In this document: piece after piece, positions 9,881 through 20,321 of the stretch
How the letters are laid out: each line of letters opens with the position of its first letter
Position numbering within the stretch: position 1 is the first letter of the stretch
DNA from: Gammaproteobacteria bacterium
Lineage (GTDB): Bacteria > Pseudomonadota > Gammaproteobacteria > Arenicellales > UBA868
Length of the DNA: 64,000 nt
Direction of reading: 5' to 3'
Assembly (NCBI GenBank): GCA_014239575.1
Contig: JAAZYQ010000002.1
Span: 1-64,000 of the forward strand
Made by a program: the position numbers and the translations under genes
The notes under the pieces: model-generated
Database searches by the model: none
The model's input: the letters and a program-made list of their open reading frames with translations, nothing else
What the model was told of the DNA's origin: nothing

Positions 9881-10975
9881 TTACTCAGCCGCGAGTTCGC
9901 CCTGGGCCAGCGCTATCGCTCCCTGGGCTGTAAAACTGATGGAAACTCGGGAGCCCAACTCATAGGTTTCACTCTCGCCATCATTCATCACGGACATACG
10001 AATCACACTGCCTTCGACTGTTTGCAGCACCAAGTGCCAGAAGTGCCCCTCGAACTCCTGGTTGACCACGGTAACCTCGAGCCGATTTTGCGACGCACCT
10101 GGATCAGCAAAACGAACTGACTCCGGTCGGACAAACACAATTCCGGCATCGCCCGAAGTTAAAGGTGATACCGCAGATACCTCTGCCTGTAGTACGCCTG
10201 ACTTGGTCTGCACACTAGCAATGCCTTGAGTGACTTCGATCACCCGGCCTGGGAAAGCATTGTTTTCACCCACAAATGAGGCCACAAATGCGGTCTCTGG
10301 CCGGTCATACACGATAGTGCCATCACTCACTTGATCAATCGTACCCTCGCGCATAACCGCGACTCGATCCGACATAGTCAACGCCTCACCTTGGTCATGA
10401 GTGATATAAATAAAGGTAATGCCCGCACGTTGCTGGATAGCACGAAGTTCGGTGCGCATGTGTTGGCGCAACTTCAGATCCAATGCTGACAGAGGCTCAT
10501 CGAGCAACAGCACCTCGGGTTCGGCACACAAAGCCCGGGCAACAGCGACCCGCTGTTTCTGGCCACCGGAAAGCTCATCGACCATCTTGTCACCCTGGCC
10601 TGGTAGAGCGACTAACTCCAAGAGTTCATCGGCCTTTTTACGCCGGACCGATTTATTAACCCCTTTCACTTCAAGGGCAAAAGAAATGTTTTCCCACACG
10701 CTCATTAGCGGAAATAGCGCGAGGTTCTGAAAAATCAATGCTGTCGGCCGCTGGTTGGGGCCAGTGCCCGCCATATCCTGCCCGCCGATCAAAACCCGTC
10801 CCCGGCTGGGCTCTTGAAAACCCGATATGGCTCGCAGCAATGTTGTTTTACCGCAACCCGAGGGGCCGAGAAAGCTGAAAAACTCCCCACCCTGGATGGT
10901 GAGGCTGGTATCACGAACCGCGACAAAATCGCCAAACTGTACCCAAACATTTTCAAGCTGAACATCTGCGCTCAT
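9881..10975 (-). CDS. ABC transporter ATP-binding protein (PotA-like)
   Basis: Walker A GPSGCGKTTLL, signature LSGGQKQRVAVARAL, Walker B VLLLDEP, C-terminal TOBE-type domain. Confidence 0.95.
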   Translation of the reverse strand: MSADVQLENVWVQFGDFVAVRDTSLTIQGGEFFSFLGPSGCGKTTLLRAISGFQEPSRGRVLIGGQDMAGTGPNQRPTALIFQNLALFPLMSVWENISFALEVKGVNKSVRRKKADELLELVALPGQGDKMVDELSGGQKQRVAVARALCAEPEVLLLDEPLSALDLKLRQHMRTELRAIQQRAGITFIYITHDQGEALTMSDRVAVMREGTIDQVSDGTIVYDRPETAFVASFVGENNAFPGRVIEVTQGIASVQTKSGVLQAEVSAVSPLTSGDAGIVFVRPESVRFADPGASQNRLEVTVVNQEFEGHFWHLVLQTVEGSVIRMSVMNDGESETYELGSRVSISFTAQGAIALAQGELAAE

Positions 10976-11091
10976 CGGTGTACTTTTCCCCTAGCCGGAG
11001 TTAATAAAAAACAGGGAGTCAGTGCCCGACCAGTCACGGCATCTATCGGCACTGGTTTTTGGCCCACCCCGGACAAGCCCAGGCTCAGAAA

Positions 11092-11120
11092 AAAGCCCTC
11101 GGCTTGCAGCCGAGGGCTTT
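11092..11120 (-). terminator. Rho-independent terminator between substrate-binding protein gene and ABC/permease genes
   Basis: AAAGCCCTCGGC-tgcaa-GCCGAGGGCTTTTTT on minus strand, directly downstream of the binding-protein gene. Confidence 0.85.
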
Positions 11121-11129
11121 ATTGCCTGA

Positions 11130-12320
11130 TTAGGCGTTTACGAACTTATTACGGTACTCAGTACGGACATCTGCATACCACTGCGGCTCTTTCGGCCATG
11201 GCCAGAGGTTGGCCAGCGAGTTGCCGGGGTAGATCTGGTTGAACCATTTGCCGTAATCAGCGCTCGCGTACTTATCAGCACCCAATACAGCAGAGTTGTA
11301 GCCATGTTGTCCCCAGTCAGCGATACCGCCCCCATCGATTGACCGCCCTGCCGCTTTGGCGTCGAAGCAGTAATTCAGGAAGGCGTAGGTCTCGTCGACG
11401 TTTTCTGCCGCTGAAGAAATACACAAACCGTCTACCCATGCCAACGATCCTTCGATCGGTGCTCGATATATGACGGGCTTGCCTTCTTTCATCTGCACGG
11501 TAGGCGGTCCATCCCAAGTCTGCCCAACGACGACACCACCACTCATGAAGCCGTTTTTCTGGCTATCGGCGTCGTTCCAAAAGAGTTTAATCTGACTCTT
11601 ATGCTTGATGCAGAAATCAGTGACTACCTGCCAAGTTTTACGCATGGTCGCCTCATCCGCATACGCCGCTCGCATAGCGCCTGGATCCAAGGCACCTGTA
11701 GTTTCCAGGTACAAACCAGCTCCGAGCATGCCCGAGTGCGGGCGCATCATGGTTTTACCCTCTACATCACTTTGCCAGACATCTCCATAACTTGGCATTT
11801 CTCCGTCACGCGGCGGTGTCCACTTGTCGGCACGCCATGCAATTCCTTCAGTGCCCCATATCTGAGGCAGCCAATGAGAGCCTTTCCCGCCAAAACTCCA
11901 CTCGTTATCGCCTACGGCGAGCATCGCCGGATTCAGGTTCTTAACATTAGGAATACGGTCGTAATCAATGGCTTGGAGCAAATCTAACGGCTCCCACTGT
12001 AACGATCGCATATTGGTTGGACTGCAAACATCGAAACCCTTCCCCTTGGTCGCTTTCATCTTATTGATGATTTCTTCGTTTGAACCAATGCCGGTGAAAT
12101 TCACGGTAATCCCGGTTTCTTCTTTAAAGGATTTAAGGAATCCCGGCGGACAATAATCCGACCACAACAGCACGTTGACTTCGCCCGAAGACGCAAGCGC
12201 CTTTGAACTGATGATCCACGGGCCTACGGCTGCAGCCGTTGATACCGCGGCGGACCGCTTGACGAACGATCGACGTCCCGTATCTACCTCAACTCCCTTC
12301 TTATTTTTCTCCAGACTCAT
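11130..12320 (-). CDS. ABC transporter substrate-binding protein, spermidine/putrescine (PotD) type, Tat-like signal
   Basis: RRSFVKRSAAVSTAAAV signal, VNVLLWSDYCPPGFLKSFKEETGI. Confidence 0.9.
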   Translation of the reverse strand: MSLEKNKKGVEVDTGRRSFVKRSAAVSTAAAVGPWIISSKALASSGEVNVLLWSDYCPPGFLKSFKEETGITVNFTGIGSNEEIINKMKATKGKGFDVCSPTNMRSLQWEPLDLLQAIDYDRIPNVKNLNPAMLAVGDNEWSFGGKGSHWLPQIWGTEGIAWRADKWTPPRDGEMPSYGDVWQSDVEGKTMMRPHSGMLGAGLYLETTGALDPGAMRAAYADEATMRKTWQVVTDFCIKHKSQIKLFWNDADSQKNGFMSGGVVVGQTWDGPPTVQMKEGKPVIYRAPIEGSLAWVDGLCISSAAENVDETYAFLNYCFDAKAAGRSIDGGGIADWGQHGYNSAVLGADKYASADYGKWFNQIYPGNSLANLWPWPKEPQWYADVRTEYRNKFVNA

Positions 12321-12564
12321 TTTTGTCCTCCAGTTGGTTATTTACCCCAAAGCCTGTGCACAGGACCGGGGCCCATTCACGTTGATGTCAAATCCTGATC
12401 AAACCGCGATTCAACAATGACGCATAACTAAATAATAAATTCAAGTCAACGCTCTCTCAGTGCCATTCTAATACCCCCAGATCAATACATGGCAAATATT
12501 CAATGTATGCTTGGAAATATTCCAAAAACCTAGCCCATTTAAGCCATTTCCAGGCTTTAAGCCC

Positions 12565-13875
12565 TTAGTACTGGGCCAAAGTCTGTCGGATAATCTCACA
12601 GATGCTATCCACATGATGCCGTTCACTGATGAGCGGCGGAGCAATCAACCCCGAATCCCCGGTCATCTTGATGTGCAACCCGTTATGAAAGAGTTTTTTC
12701 TGAAAATCCAGGCCTCGCACTCCGGGCGCCTCCATAGGCGCCAGATCAATACCTGCAAATAACCCATAACCGCGGATGTCGGTAATTAAAGAGATATCAC
12801 TCAGCGCGAATACCTGGTCGAGGAAATAGCCCGAAAGGTCCGCGGCTCGGGCAATCAGTCCCTCTTTTTCGAAGATATCCATTGTCGCGATACCCGCTGC
12901 ACAGGCGCCTGGATGAGCGGAATAGGTGTATCCATGAAAAAACTCAACGGCACCTTCCGGCGAGGCGTCCATGAAGGCGGCGTGCACTTTATCGCTGACG
13001 GCCACCGCACCCATCGGTTGGGCCGCGTTGGTCAAAGCCTTGGCCATAGTCATGATATCGGGCGTGACACCGAAAGCTTGGGACGCAAAAGGTGTTCCCA
13101 TTCGACCAAAACCACAGATCACTTCGTCAAAAATCAGCAAAATACCATGGGCGTCACAAATCTCACGCAGGCGCTCAAGGTAGCCCCGGGGCGGCACCAA
13201 GCAACCCGTGGAGCCAGCGACAGGCTCAACAATACAAGCCGCAATCGTATCAGGACCGTAGTTCATAGCCGCGCGTTCAAGGTCCTCAGCAAGATCCACC
13301 CCAGTCTCAGGCTGGCCCTTAACAAAACGATTCTCAGGCAGCCAGGTATGGCGCATATGTACCACCCCGGGAACACCGGGACCAAACGCCTGACGGTTCT
13401 TTATCATCCCACTCAAAGAGACGCCTGCCAGGTTTACCCCATGGTAGGCCCGTTCACGCGACACAAAACGCTGGCGTTGGCCCTCGCCCCGCGCATAGTG
13501 ATAGGCGTAGGCGATCTTCATTGCGGTGTCGACCGCTTCGGATCCGGAATTGCCAAAGAAAATATGGTCCAAGCCATCGGGGGTCAGTTTGGCGACCCGC
13601 CGCGACAGCTCAAATGCCAACGGTTGTGCCATCTGAAATGGTGGCACGTAGGCGGATTCTTTAAGCTGGCTGTAGACAGCCTCCGCAATCTCAGGCCGGC
13701 TATGACCAGCAGCGCAACAGAAAAGCCCAGAGGATCCGTCGAGGATTCTTTCCCCGGCATCGTTATACATATAAACCCCCTCGCTGCGCACCACGATTCT
13801 GGGATCTGACTTGAAATCCCGGTTCGAGGTGAAGGGCATCCAGTAGTTCTCGAGAAATTCCGGGTCATATTTCAT
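12565..13875 (-). CDS. Class III aminotransferase; candidate taurine/hypotaurine (or beta-alanine):pyruvate aminotransferase
   Basis: WMPFTSNRDFKSDPRI N-terminus as in omega-amino acid:pyruvate transaminases; LLIFDEVICGFGRMG; divergent from MocR regulator and near xsc/ald. Confidence 0.85.
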   Translation of the reverse strand: MKYDPEFLENYWMPFTSNRDFKSDPRIVVRSEGVYMYNDAGERILDGSSGLFCCAAGHSRPEIAEAVYSQLKESAYVPPFQMAQPLAFELSRRVAKLTPDGLDHIFFGNSGSEAVDTAMKIAYAYHYARGEGQRQRFVSRERAYHGVNLAGVSLSGMIKNRQAFGPGVPGVVHMRHTWLPENRFVKGQPETGVDLAEDLERAAMNYGPDTIAACIVEPVAGSTGCLVPPRGYLERLREICDAHGILLIFDEVICGFGRMGTPFASQAFGVTPDIMTMAKALTNAAQPMGAVAVSDKVHAAFMDASPEGAVEFFHGYTYSAHPGACAAGIATMDIFEKEGLIARAADLSGYFLDQVFALSDISLITDIRGYGLFAGIDLAPMEAPGVRGLDFQKKLFHNGLHIKMTGDSGLIAPPLISERHHVDSICEIIRQTLAQY

Positions 13876-13985
13876 GATGTTTCCTATGGGAAATTCGCCT
13901 GTTATAGTTGCTTGAAGACGAGTTAGATCTGTGCTGTGTGATTTTAAGTTAATCTTTCCACGCACCCTGAGGTAGGGCCAGTTCC

Positions 13986-15461
13986 GTGTGCCCGATGAGT
14001 CCAGTGATCCCAGACCGCCTGTTTGAATTACCGCACAACGGACAATCGAGTCTACAGGCTCAAATCCGGGAAATGCTCGTCAGCGCGATACTTAATGGCC
14101 ACATCCCGCCAGGCACACCCATGCCTTCGGGTCGCAAACTTGCCGAGCAACTCAAAGTGGCTCGCAACACCGTCGTGCTGGTCTATCAGCATCTGGTCGA
14201 CCAAGGCTTCCTGGTATCCCGAGAACGTAGCGGCTATTTCGTCAGCGAAGACATTCTGCTCGACCGGGTAAAGATGCCCCCCTCTGAAGCCCTTAAACGA
14301 AACTCTATTGACTGGGAAGAGAAATTACGATTTCGACCCACGGCGCAACGAAACCTAGTCAAGCCAGCAGACTGGCAGCAATACCCCTATCCGTTTATCT
14401 ATGGCCAGATCGACTCCAGCCTTTTCCCGGTAAATGAATGGCGCGACTGCTGCCGGGATGCCGGCAGTATCAGTGCGATCCATAGGTGGTCAGGCGACCG
14501 GGTTGACCAGGACGATCCGGAACTGGTCGAGCAGATCCACACCCGCATATTGCCCAGACGCGGAGTGTGGGCACAGCCTGATGAGATCCTTGTTACGCTG
14601 GGTGCGCAACAAGCGCTGTACCTTATTGCAGATCTGCTGTTGACGGAAGATCAGGTGGTCGCCATGGAGGAGCCTGGTTACCCGGATGCGCGTAATATCT
14701 TTGCCGCCCGTACTGCCCGCATTGAAGCGCTCGCGGTGGATGACAAAGGACTGGTTCCTGGATCAGCGCTTTCGCATTGCCAGTGCCTGTACCTCACTCC
14801 CAGCCACCAGTTTCCAAGCACAGTGACGTTGAGCCGTGACCGACGAGAAACGCTACTGGCCAGAGCCCGGCAAGACAAATTCGTCATCATTGAAGATGAC
14901 TACGAAAGTGAACATAACTTTCTGGGTGACCCTACGCCCGCACTCAAAAGCCTGGACCGGGATGGTGTTGTGATCTATATCGGAAGCCTGTCCAAAACGC
15001 TCGCGCCCGGATTGCGGATCGGATTCATGGTTGCCCCAGCAGAATTTATTCGAGAAGCTCGCGCGCTACGGCGACTCATGAGTCGCCATCCCCCCGCTAA
15101 CAACCAGTTGATCGTCGCCCAGTTCCTCAAGCGCGGCTATCACGATGCCCTGGTCCGACGCCTAAGTCACTCACTGCGGGATCGATGGCATACGCTACGC
15201 GACGCACTCAATCAGTACCTGCCAGAGTGGACAGTCAGTCCTTCGACCGGTGGCTCATCATTTTGGCTCAAGGGGCCGCCAGGACTGGACGCACGGCAAC
15301 TACACCAGGATTGTGCGGCCCAGGGCGTCCTATTTGAAGCGGGAGATGTCTTTTTTCTGGCCGAGCCCGCGCCGCAAAATTGCCTGAGATTGGGCTTCTC
15401 ATCTATCCCGGTTGATCGTATCGAACCCGGTATCGCCAAACTGGCAGACGTGGCGCGATAA
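13986..15461 (+). CDS. MocR/PdxR-type (GntR-HTH + aminotransferase domain) transcriptional regulator; TauR candidate
   Basis: N-terminal wHTH (GTPMPSGRKLAEQLKVARNTVVLVYQHLVDQGFL) fused to aminotransferase domain with SLSKTLAPGLRIGF. Confidence 0.92.
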   Translation: MCPMSPVIPDRLFELPHNGQSSLQAQIREMLVSAILNGHIPPGTPMPSGRKLAEQLKVARNTVVLVYQHLVDQGFLVSRERSGYFVSEDILLDRVKMPPSEALKRNSIDWEEKLRFRPTAQRNLVKPADWQQYPYPFIYGQIDSSLFPVNEWRDCCRDAGSISAIHRWSGDRVDQDDPELVEQIHTRILPRRGVWAQPDEILVTLGAQQALYLIADLLLTEDQVVAMEEPGYPDARNIFAARTARIEALAVDDKGLVPGSALSHCQCLYLTPSHQFPSTVTLSRDRRETLLARARQDKFVIIEDDYESEHNFLGDPTPALKSLDRDGVVIYIGSLSKTLAPGLRIGFMVAPAEFIREARALRRLMSRHPPANNQLIVAQFLKRGYHDALVRRLSHSLRDRWHTLRDALNQYLPEWTVSPSTGGSSFWLKGPPGLDARQLHQDCAAQGVLFEAGDVFFLAEPAPQNCLRLGFSSIPVDRIEPGIAKLADVAR

Positions 15462-16026
15462 TTCAGTCACTCGCCAGGAGTTGGCCCGCAGAGCCAGATC
15501 AGTTGATCTGGCAATCCCCGCGGCTATTACCCGCGACTGGGCAAGCCGGTTGCCTTGAATGGTTACAGAGCCTTGCCGTGCAGTATTACCGCGAGTTTCC
15601 AGGCGATCCAGCGGGCCCTGTAGTCAAGGTTCGCCGGGTAATCCGCTGCTGGGCTCACACCATTCACCTCAGGTGCGAAGTCCATAATACATGAGTGACC
15701 GACCTTTTGAATCTTAGGTCCATCTGACAGCCTAGCGGTGGTCGTCCACAAGCGTAGATTGATCTCGCAAACGGTCACGCTTGGGTTGTTCTAGATACAT
15801 CAGGCTTGGAACCCACATCTGGCACACTGTATGACATCGCGCTGGCCCTATGCGTGAGCGCTTACCTGTTCTATGGTTCGCCGTCCAAATACCCAGCGCA
15901 TATCCGGGTGCCGGCAACACACTGGGTAGCCAAAACCGCCACGAAGATCAAAAGTCTCGTCAAGAGGCGTATCTCCACCGGTACCCTGGCCTACTTCCAC
16001 GCGATTCCAGATCACAGGAGAAAAAT

Positions 16027-17796
16027 ATGAAAATGAGCACTGAAGAAGCGTTTGTCAAAGTCCTACAAATGCACGGGATCGAGCATTCTTTTGGGATCAT
16101 TGGCTCTGCCATGATGCCGATATCAGATCTTTTCCCAGCGGCGGGTATTAAGTTCTGGGATTGCGCCCATGAGTGTAACGCGGGAATGAGCGCCGACGGC
16201 TATTCGCGGGTGACCGGCAAAATGAGCATGGCCATCGGCCAGAACGGACCGGGCATTACTAACTTCGTCACACCAGTCATGACCGCTTACTGGAACCACA
16301 CTCCGTTACTGCTGGTGACCCCCCAGGCTGCGAACAAAACCATAGGCCAGGGCGGCTTCCAGGAAGTCAAGCAGATGGCCATATTCCAGGACTTGGTCTG
16401 TTACCAGGAAGAGGTTCGTGACCCCACCCGGATCGCTGAAGTGCTCAACCGTGTCATCGAAAAAGCCCGAAGAGGTTCGGCGCCAGCGCAAATCAATGTG
16501 CCACGCGATTACTGGACCCAGATTATAGATATTGAACTGCCCCAAGTTATTGAGGTAGAGCGTTCTCCCGGTGGCGAGAAGGCTATTGCCAAGGCCGCAG
16601 CGCTTCTATCCGACGCTAGTTTCCCAGTCATTCTCAACGGGGCCGGCACCGTGCTAAGCGGTGCTATCGAAACGTCCGTAGCGCTGGCCGAAAGACTGGG
16701 CGCGCCGGTGTGCTGCAACTACCAGCATAACGATGCCTTTCCCGGTTCACACCCCCTGGCTGCCGGACCACTGGGCTACAACGGCTCCAAGGCGGCAATG
16801 GAACTTATTTCCAGGGCTGACGTCGTCCTGGCGCTGGGGACGCGCCTGAACCCCTTCTCAACCCTACCCGGTTACGGAATCGACTATTGGCCTAAAGATG
16901 CACGCTTGATACAGGTAGATATCAACGCCGATCGTATTGGCTTAACCAAGAAAGTAGATGTTGCCATTCAAGGTGATGCCCGACGAGTCGCTGAACAACT
17001 GCTGACACAACTCAGCGTCACTGCAGGCGACGCAGGCCGTGCCCAAAGGGCAGATCTGATCGCAAAGTGCAAGTCCGACTGGGCATCAGAGCTTGCCGGC
17101 ATGGATCATGAAGAAGATGATCCCGGCACTACCTGGAACCAACGCTCGCGGGACGACAAGCCTGAGCGTATGTCACCTCGCCAGGCATGGCGTGCCATCA
17201 TGAAAGCCCTGCCCCGTGAAGCCATTATCTCTTCGGATATTGGTAACAACTGTGCCATCGGCAACGCATACCCAAGTTTCGAGCAAGGCCGCAAATATCT
17301 TGCTCCCGGCCTATTTGGCCCATGCGGTTACGGGTTTCCCTCAATCCTCGGCGCCAAGATCGGCTGCCCGGATGTTCCGGTGGTTGGTTTTGCTGGGGAT
17401 GGAGCTTTCGGGATCTCTATGAACGAGATGACCGCTTGCGGGCGTAACGAGTGGCCGCCGATCACCATGATCATATTCCGTAATTACCAATGGGGTGCTG
17501 AGAAGCGAAACACCACATTATGGTATCAGGACAATTTCGTGGGTACCGAACTTAACGTAGGCGTGGAGTACGCCAAGGTGGCCGAAGCCTGTGGGGTTAA
17601 GGGGGTTAAAACTGAGACCATGGAAGAACTCACGACTGCACTCGATACTGCTATCAGCGAGCAGATGAACAGCAATGTCACGACCTTTATCGAAGTGGTT
17701 CTCAATCAAGAACTGGGCGAACCCTTCCGCCGTGATGCCATGAAGGCACCGGTAGCCGTGGCAGGTATTGACCGTGCGGACATGCGCTCCCAATAA
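16027..17796 (+). CDS. xsc: Sulfoacetaldehyde acetyltransferase (ThDP-dependent)
   Basis: MKMSTEEAFVKVLQMHGIEHSFGIIGSAMMPISDLFPAAGI and CAHECNAGMSADGYSRVTGKM; ORF start trimmed from 15850. Confidence 0.93.
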   Translation: MKMSTEEAFVKVLQMHGIEHSFGIIGSAMMPISDLFPAAGIKFWDCAHECNAGMSADGYSRVTGKMSMAIGQNGPGITNFVTPVMTAYWNHTPLLLVTPQAANKTIGQGGFQEVKQMAIFQDLVCYQEEVRDPTRIAEVLNRVIEKARRGSAPAQINVPRDYWTQIIDIELPQVIEVERSPGGEKAIAKAAALLSDASFPVILNGAGTVLSGAIETSVALAERLGAPVCCNYQHNDAFPGSHPLAAGPLGYNGSKAAMELISRADVVLALGTRLNPFSTLPGYGIDYWPKDARLIQVDINADRIGLTKKVDVAIQGDARRVAEQLLTQLSVTAGDAGRAQRADLIAKCKSDWASELAGMDHEEDDPGTTWNQRSRDDKPERMSPRQAWRAIMKALPREAIISSDIGNNCAIGNAYPSFEQGRKYLAPGLFGPCGYGFPSILGAKIGCPDVPVVGFAGDGAFGISMNEMTACGRNEWPPITMIIFRNYQWGAEKRNTTLWYQDNFVGTELNVGVEYAKVAEACGVKGVKTETMEELTTALDTAISEQMNSNVTTFIEVVLNQELGEPFRRDAMKAPVAVAGIDRADMRSQ

Positions 17797-17932
17797 AACA
17801 ACCCATGGGCGATTGTGAAAATCGCAACTCGCCCAGGGATCAAAGTGAGCGCGCTATTGTCTGGCAGCTGTACTAAAAATCTAGTTAGGCACTATTAGGT
17901 GTCATGCACTAATTAACCGGGAGGTTTTTTAA

Positions 17933-19048
17933 ATGTTAATCGGCGTACCCAAGGAAATAAAAAACCACGAATACCGGGTCGGCATGGCACCCGCCAGCAT
18001 ACGTGAAGCTGTGGCCCATGGTCACGAGGTGATAGTACAGGTCAACGCTGGAGAAGGTATCAGCGCAAGCGATGACGAGTATCGAGCCGTGGGTGCGCAG
18101 ATTGTTGATGATCCACAAGAAATTTTTGCCAACGCAGAAATGATCGTCAAAGTGAAAGAGCCACAGGCTAACGAGCGCGCCATGCTACGCCCAGGCCAGA
18201 TTCTCTTTACCTATTTGCACCTGGCACCGGATTCGGAGCAGACTCGTGACTTAGTCGACAGCGGCGCAACCTGTATCGCCTACGAGACCGTCACGTCGCC
18301 TCGCGGTGGTCTGCCGCTGCTTGCGCCTATGTCCAAGGTAGCTGGCCGCATGGCTATACAGGCCGGCGCCTATTGTCTGGAGCATCCCCACGGTGGCCTT
18401 GGCATGTTACTCGGGGGGGTGCCGGGCGTAGACCCGGCCAAAGTGGTGATCTTGGGCGCCGGGGTTGTCGGCACACATGCCACGCATATTGCAGTCGGCA
18501 TGGGCGCAGATGTCTGGGTGGTCGATCGAAGCCCCGAGGTCATTGAAGCGCACTGGCAACAGTTCGGCCGCTCAACCAATACCGTATTCTCAACCCGTGA
18601 CGCGGTTGAGCGTCATGTACTTGAGGCCGACCTGGTCATTGGTGGCGTCCTGATTCCGGGCGCCGCGGCCCCCAAACTGGTCACAGCCGAGATGGTTCGA
18701 GCTATGAAACCGGGTGCCGTCATCGTTGATGTGGCTATTGACCAGGGTGGTTGCTGTGAAACGGCCCGACCCACAACCCATGCAGAACCGACCTACGTGG
18801 TCGATGATGTGGTGCACTACTGCGTGGCGAATATGCCCGGCGGCGTCCCGCGCACCTCGACCTACGCACTCAATAACGTCACCCTGCCTCATGTCCTGAC
18901 ACTGGCGGACAAAGGCTATCGCCAGGCCCTCAAGGAAGATCGTCATTTGCGCGACGGCCTTAACGTGCATGAAGGGAAGATCACTTACCAAGAGGTAGCG
19001 CGGAACCTGGGCTATAACTATGTCGACCCAGAAACTGCCCTAGGCTGA
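17933..19048 (+). CDS. ald: Alanine dehydrogenase
   Basis: [26 protein letters not shown]-binding [13 protein letters not shown]. Confidence 0.96.
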   Translation: MLIGVPKEIKNHEYRVGMAPASIREAVAHGHEVIVQVNAGEGISASDDEYRAVGAQIVDDPQEIFANAEMIVKVKEPQANERAMLRPGQILFTYLHLAPDSEQTRDLVDSGATCIAYETVTSPRGGLPLLAPMSKVAGRMAIQAGAYCLEHPHGGLGMLLGGVPGVDPAKVVILGAGVVGTHATHIAVGMGADVWVVDRSPEVIEAHWQQFGRSTNTVFSTRDAVERHVLEADLVIGGVLIPGAAAPKLVTAEMVRAMKPGAVIVDVAIDQGGCCETARPTTHAEPTYVVDDVVHYCVANMPGGVPRTSTYALNNVTLPHVLTLADKGYRQALKEDRHLRDGLNVHEGKITYQEVARNLGYNYVDPETALG

Positions 19049-19209
19049 TCGACTCGAATCTCTCTGGGGGGCGCGCCGCTCCAGGGGGCTAACCAAACAG
19101 CTCAATCAGCGATTTAGACCGGGCGCCATATGGTTAATCTGGTCGGGCCAGACGCGATCACAGGCTGCCACTAAGCCCAATCACGTCATAACGGGGATTG
19201 GGTCATCGT

Positions 19210-19230
19210 AGGTCCGTCATCGTCGGACCT
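19210..19230. terminator. Hairpin between convergent ald and lptG (possible bidirectional terminator)
   Basis: AGGTCCG-tcatcgt-CGGACCT inverted repeat; no clear U-tract. Confidence 0.4.
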
Positions 19231-19247
19231 CCGATTGGTATGGGTAC

Positions 19248-20315
19248 CTAAGGGATTCGTCGGTAGAGAATTCCGGCCACCATGACGAAGGCAGCAGTTG
19301 GCAACATGGCCCCCACCAGCGGCGGCATATCATAAACCAGGACGATATAGCCCAACGCCTTGCTGGTGGCAAAAAAAGTAATTCCGGTCATGATTCCGAT
19401 AAAAAGGTTCCGACCCATGCCTCCGGAGCGGATACTGCCAAAGACGAACGGGATGGCCAACAACAGCATGACAGCCGCTGACACAGGTAATGTCAGTTTT
19501 GACCAATACGCCAATTCAAAGTTACGCGTGTCCTGAACATTAGCGCTCAGGTGAGTAATGTACTGGCGTAACTGGAGCAGAGATAACTGGTCCGGCTGCA
19601 CTAAGAATACCGCCATCGTCTGTGGCGTCACCGCAGTGTTCCAACGGGCCTTGGGCGCCTCACTGACCTGGGTAAAGCCCTGCTCATCAATTAATGTCTG
19701 CTTGACGTCATCAAGATCCCAGAACGATTCGGCGTAACGGCCCTTGCCCGCATAGACCAGTGCACGCAATTGGCTCATGCTGTCAAATTCGAAAACCCGA
19801 ATATCGCGTAGTGTCAGGTCGGGCAGGACCTCGTGAACATTGACGAAGGTCTTTCCATCTCGCAGCCACAAACCAGAGTTGGATTTTTGTTCAATATTCC
19901 GCTCTAACGCCTGAGCCCGCCCGCGCTGGGCCAAAGTTTCACTCCAGGGTGTGACGAACTCACCAATCAGTAACGCGACTAAGGCCAATAGAAAACCCAG
20001 CTTTAGCACAGCGACGGTAATCTGGCCGATCGATATCCCACTGGACCGCATCACGATCAACTCCGAATCGACTGCCAGCAGGGAGAGGCCAAGTATGGCG
20101 CCCACCAGCACCGCCATCGGAAATACCTCGTAAATGATACGTGGCGTACTTAACAGAACATACTTCGTCGCATCCAGCAGGCTATATTGGCCCGTACCCA
20201 GGTAGGACACCTGATCAATCAACGTAATGAACACAAACACACCAACCAGTACTCCCAGGACCAGTAGTATCTGATTTAGTAAAACCCGCCCCAGATATAG
20301 ATCGAGCAAGCGCAT
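19248..20315 (-). CDS. lptG: LPS export ABC transporter permease LptG
   Basis: YjgQ/P family membrane protein; immediately downstream of lptF. Confidence 0.93.
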   Translation of the reverse strand: MRLLDLYLGRVLLNQILLVLGVLVGVFVFITLIDQVSYLGTGQYSLLDATKYVLLSTPRIIYEVFPMAVLVGAILGLSLLAVDSELIVMRSSGISIGQITVAVLKLGFLLALVALLIGEFVTPWSETLAQRGRAQALERNIEQKSNSGLWLRDGKTFVNVHEVLPDLTLRDIRVFEFDSMSQLRALVYAGKGRYAESFWDLDDVKQTLIDEQGFTQVSEAPKARWNTAVTPQTMAVFLVQPDQLSLLQLRQYITHLSANVQDTRNFELAYWSKLTLPVSAAVMLLLAIPFVFGSIRSGGMGRNLFIGIMTGITFFATSKALGYIVLVYDMPPLVGAMLPTAAFVMVAGILYRRIP

Positions 20316-20321
20316 CGGTAT

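Noticed and set aside
12913-13809. 298-aa plus-strand ORF
   Set aside because: Antisense to the class III aminotransferase whose protein motifs are clear; shadow ORF.
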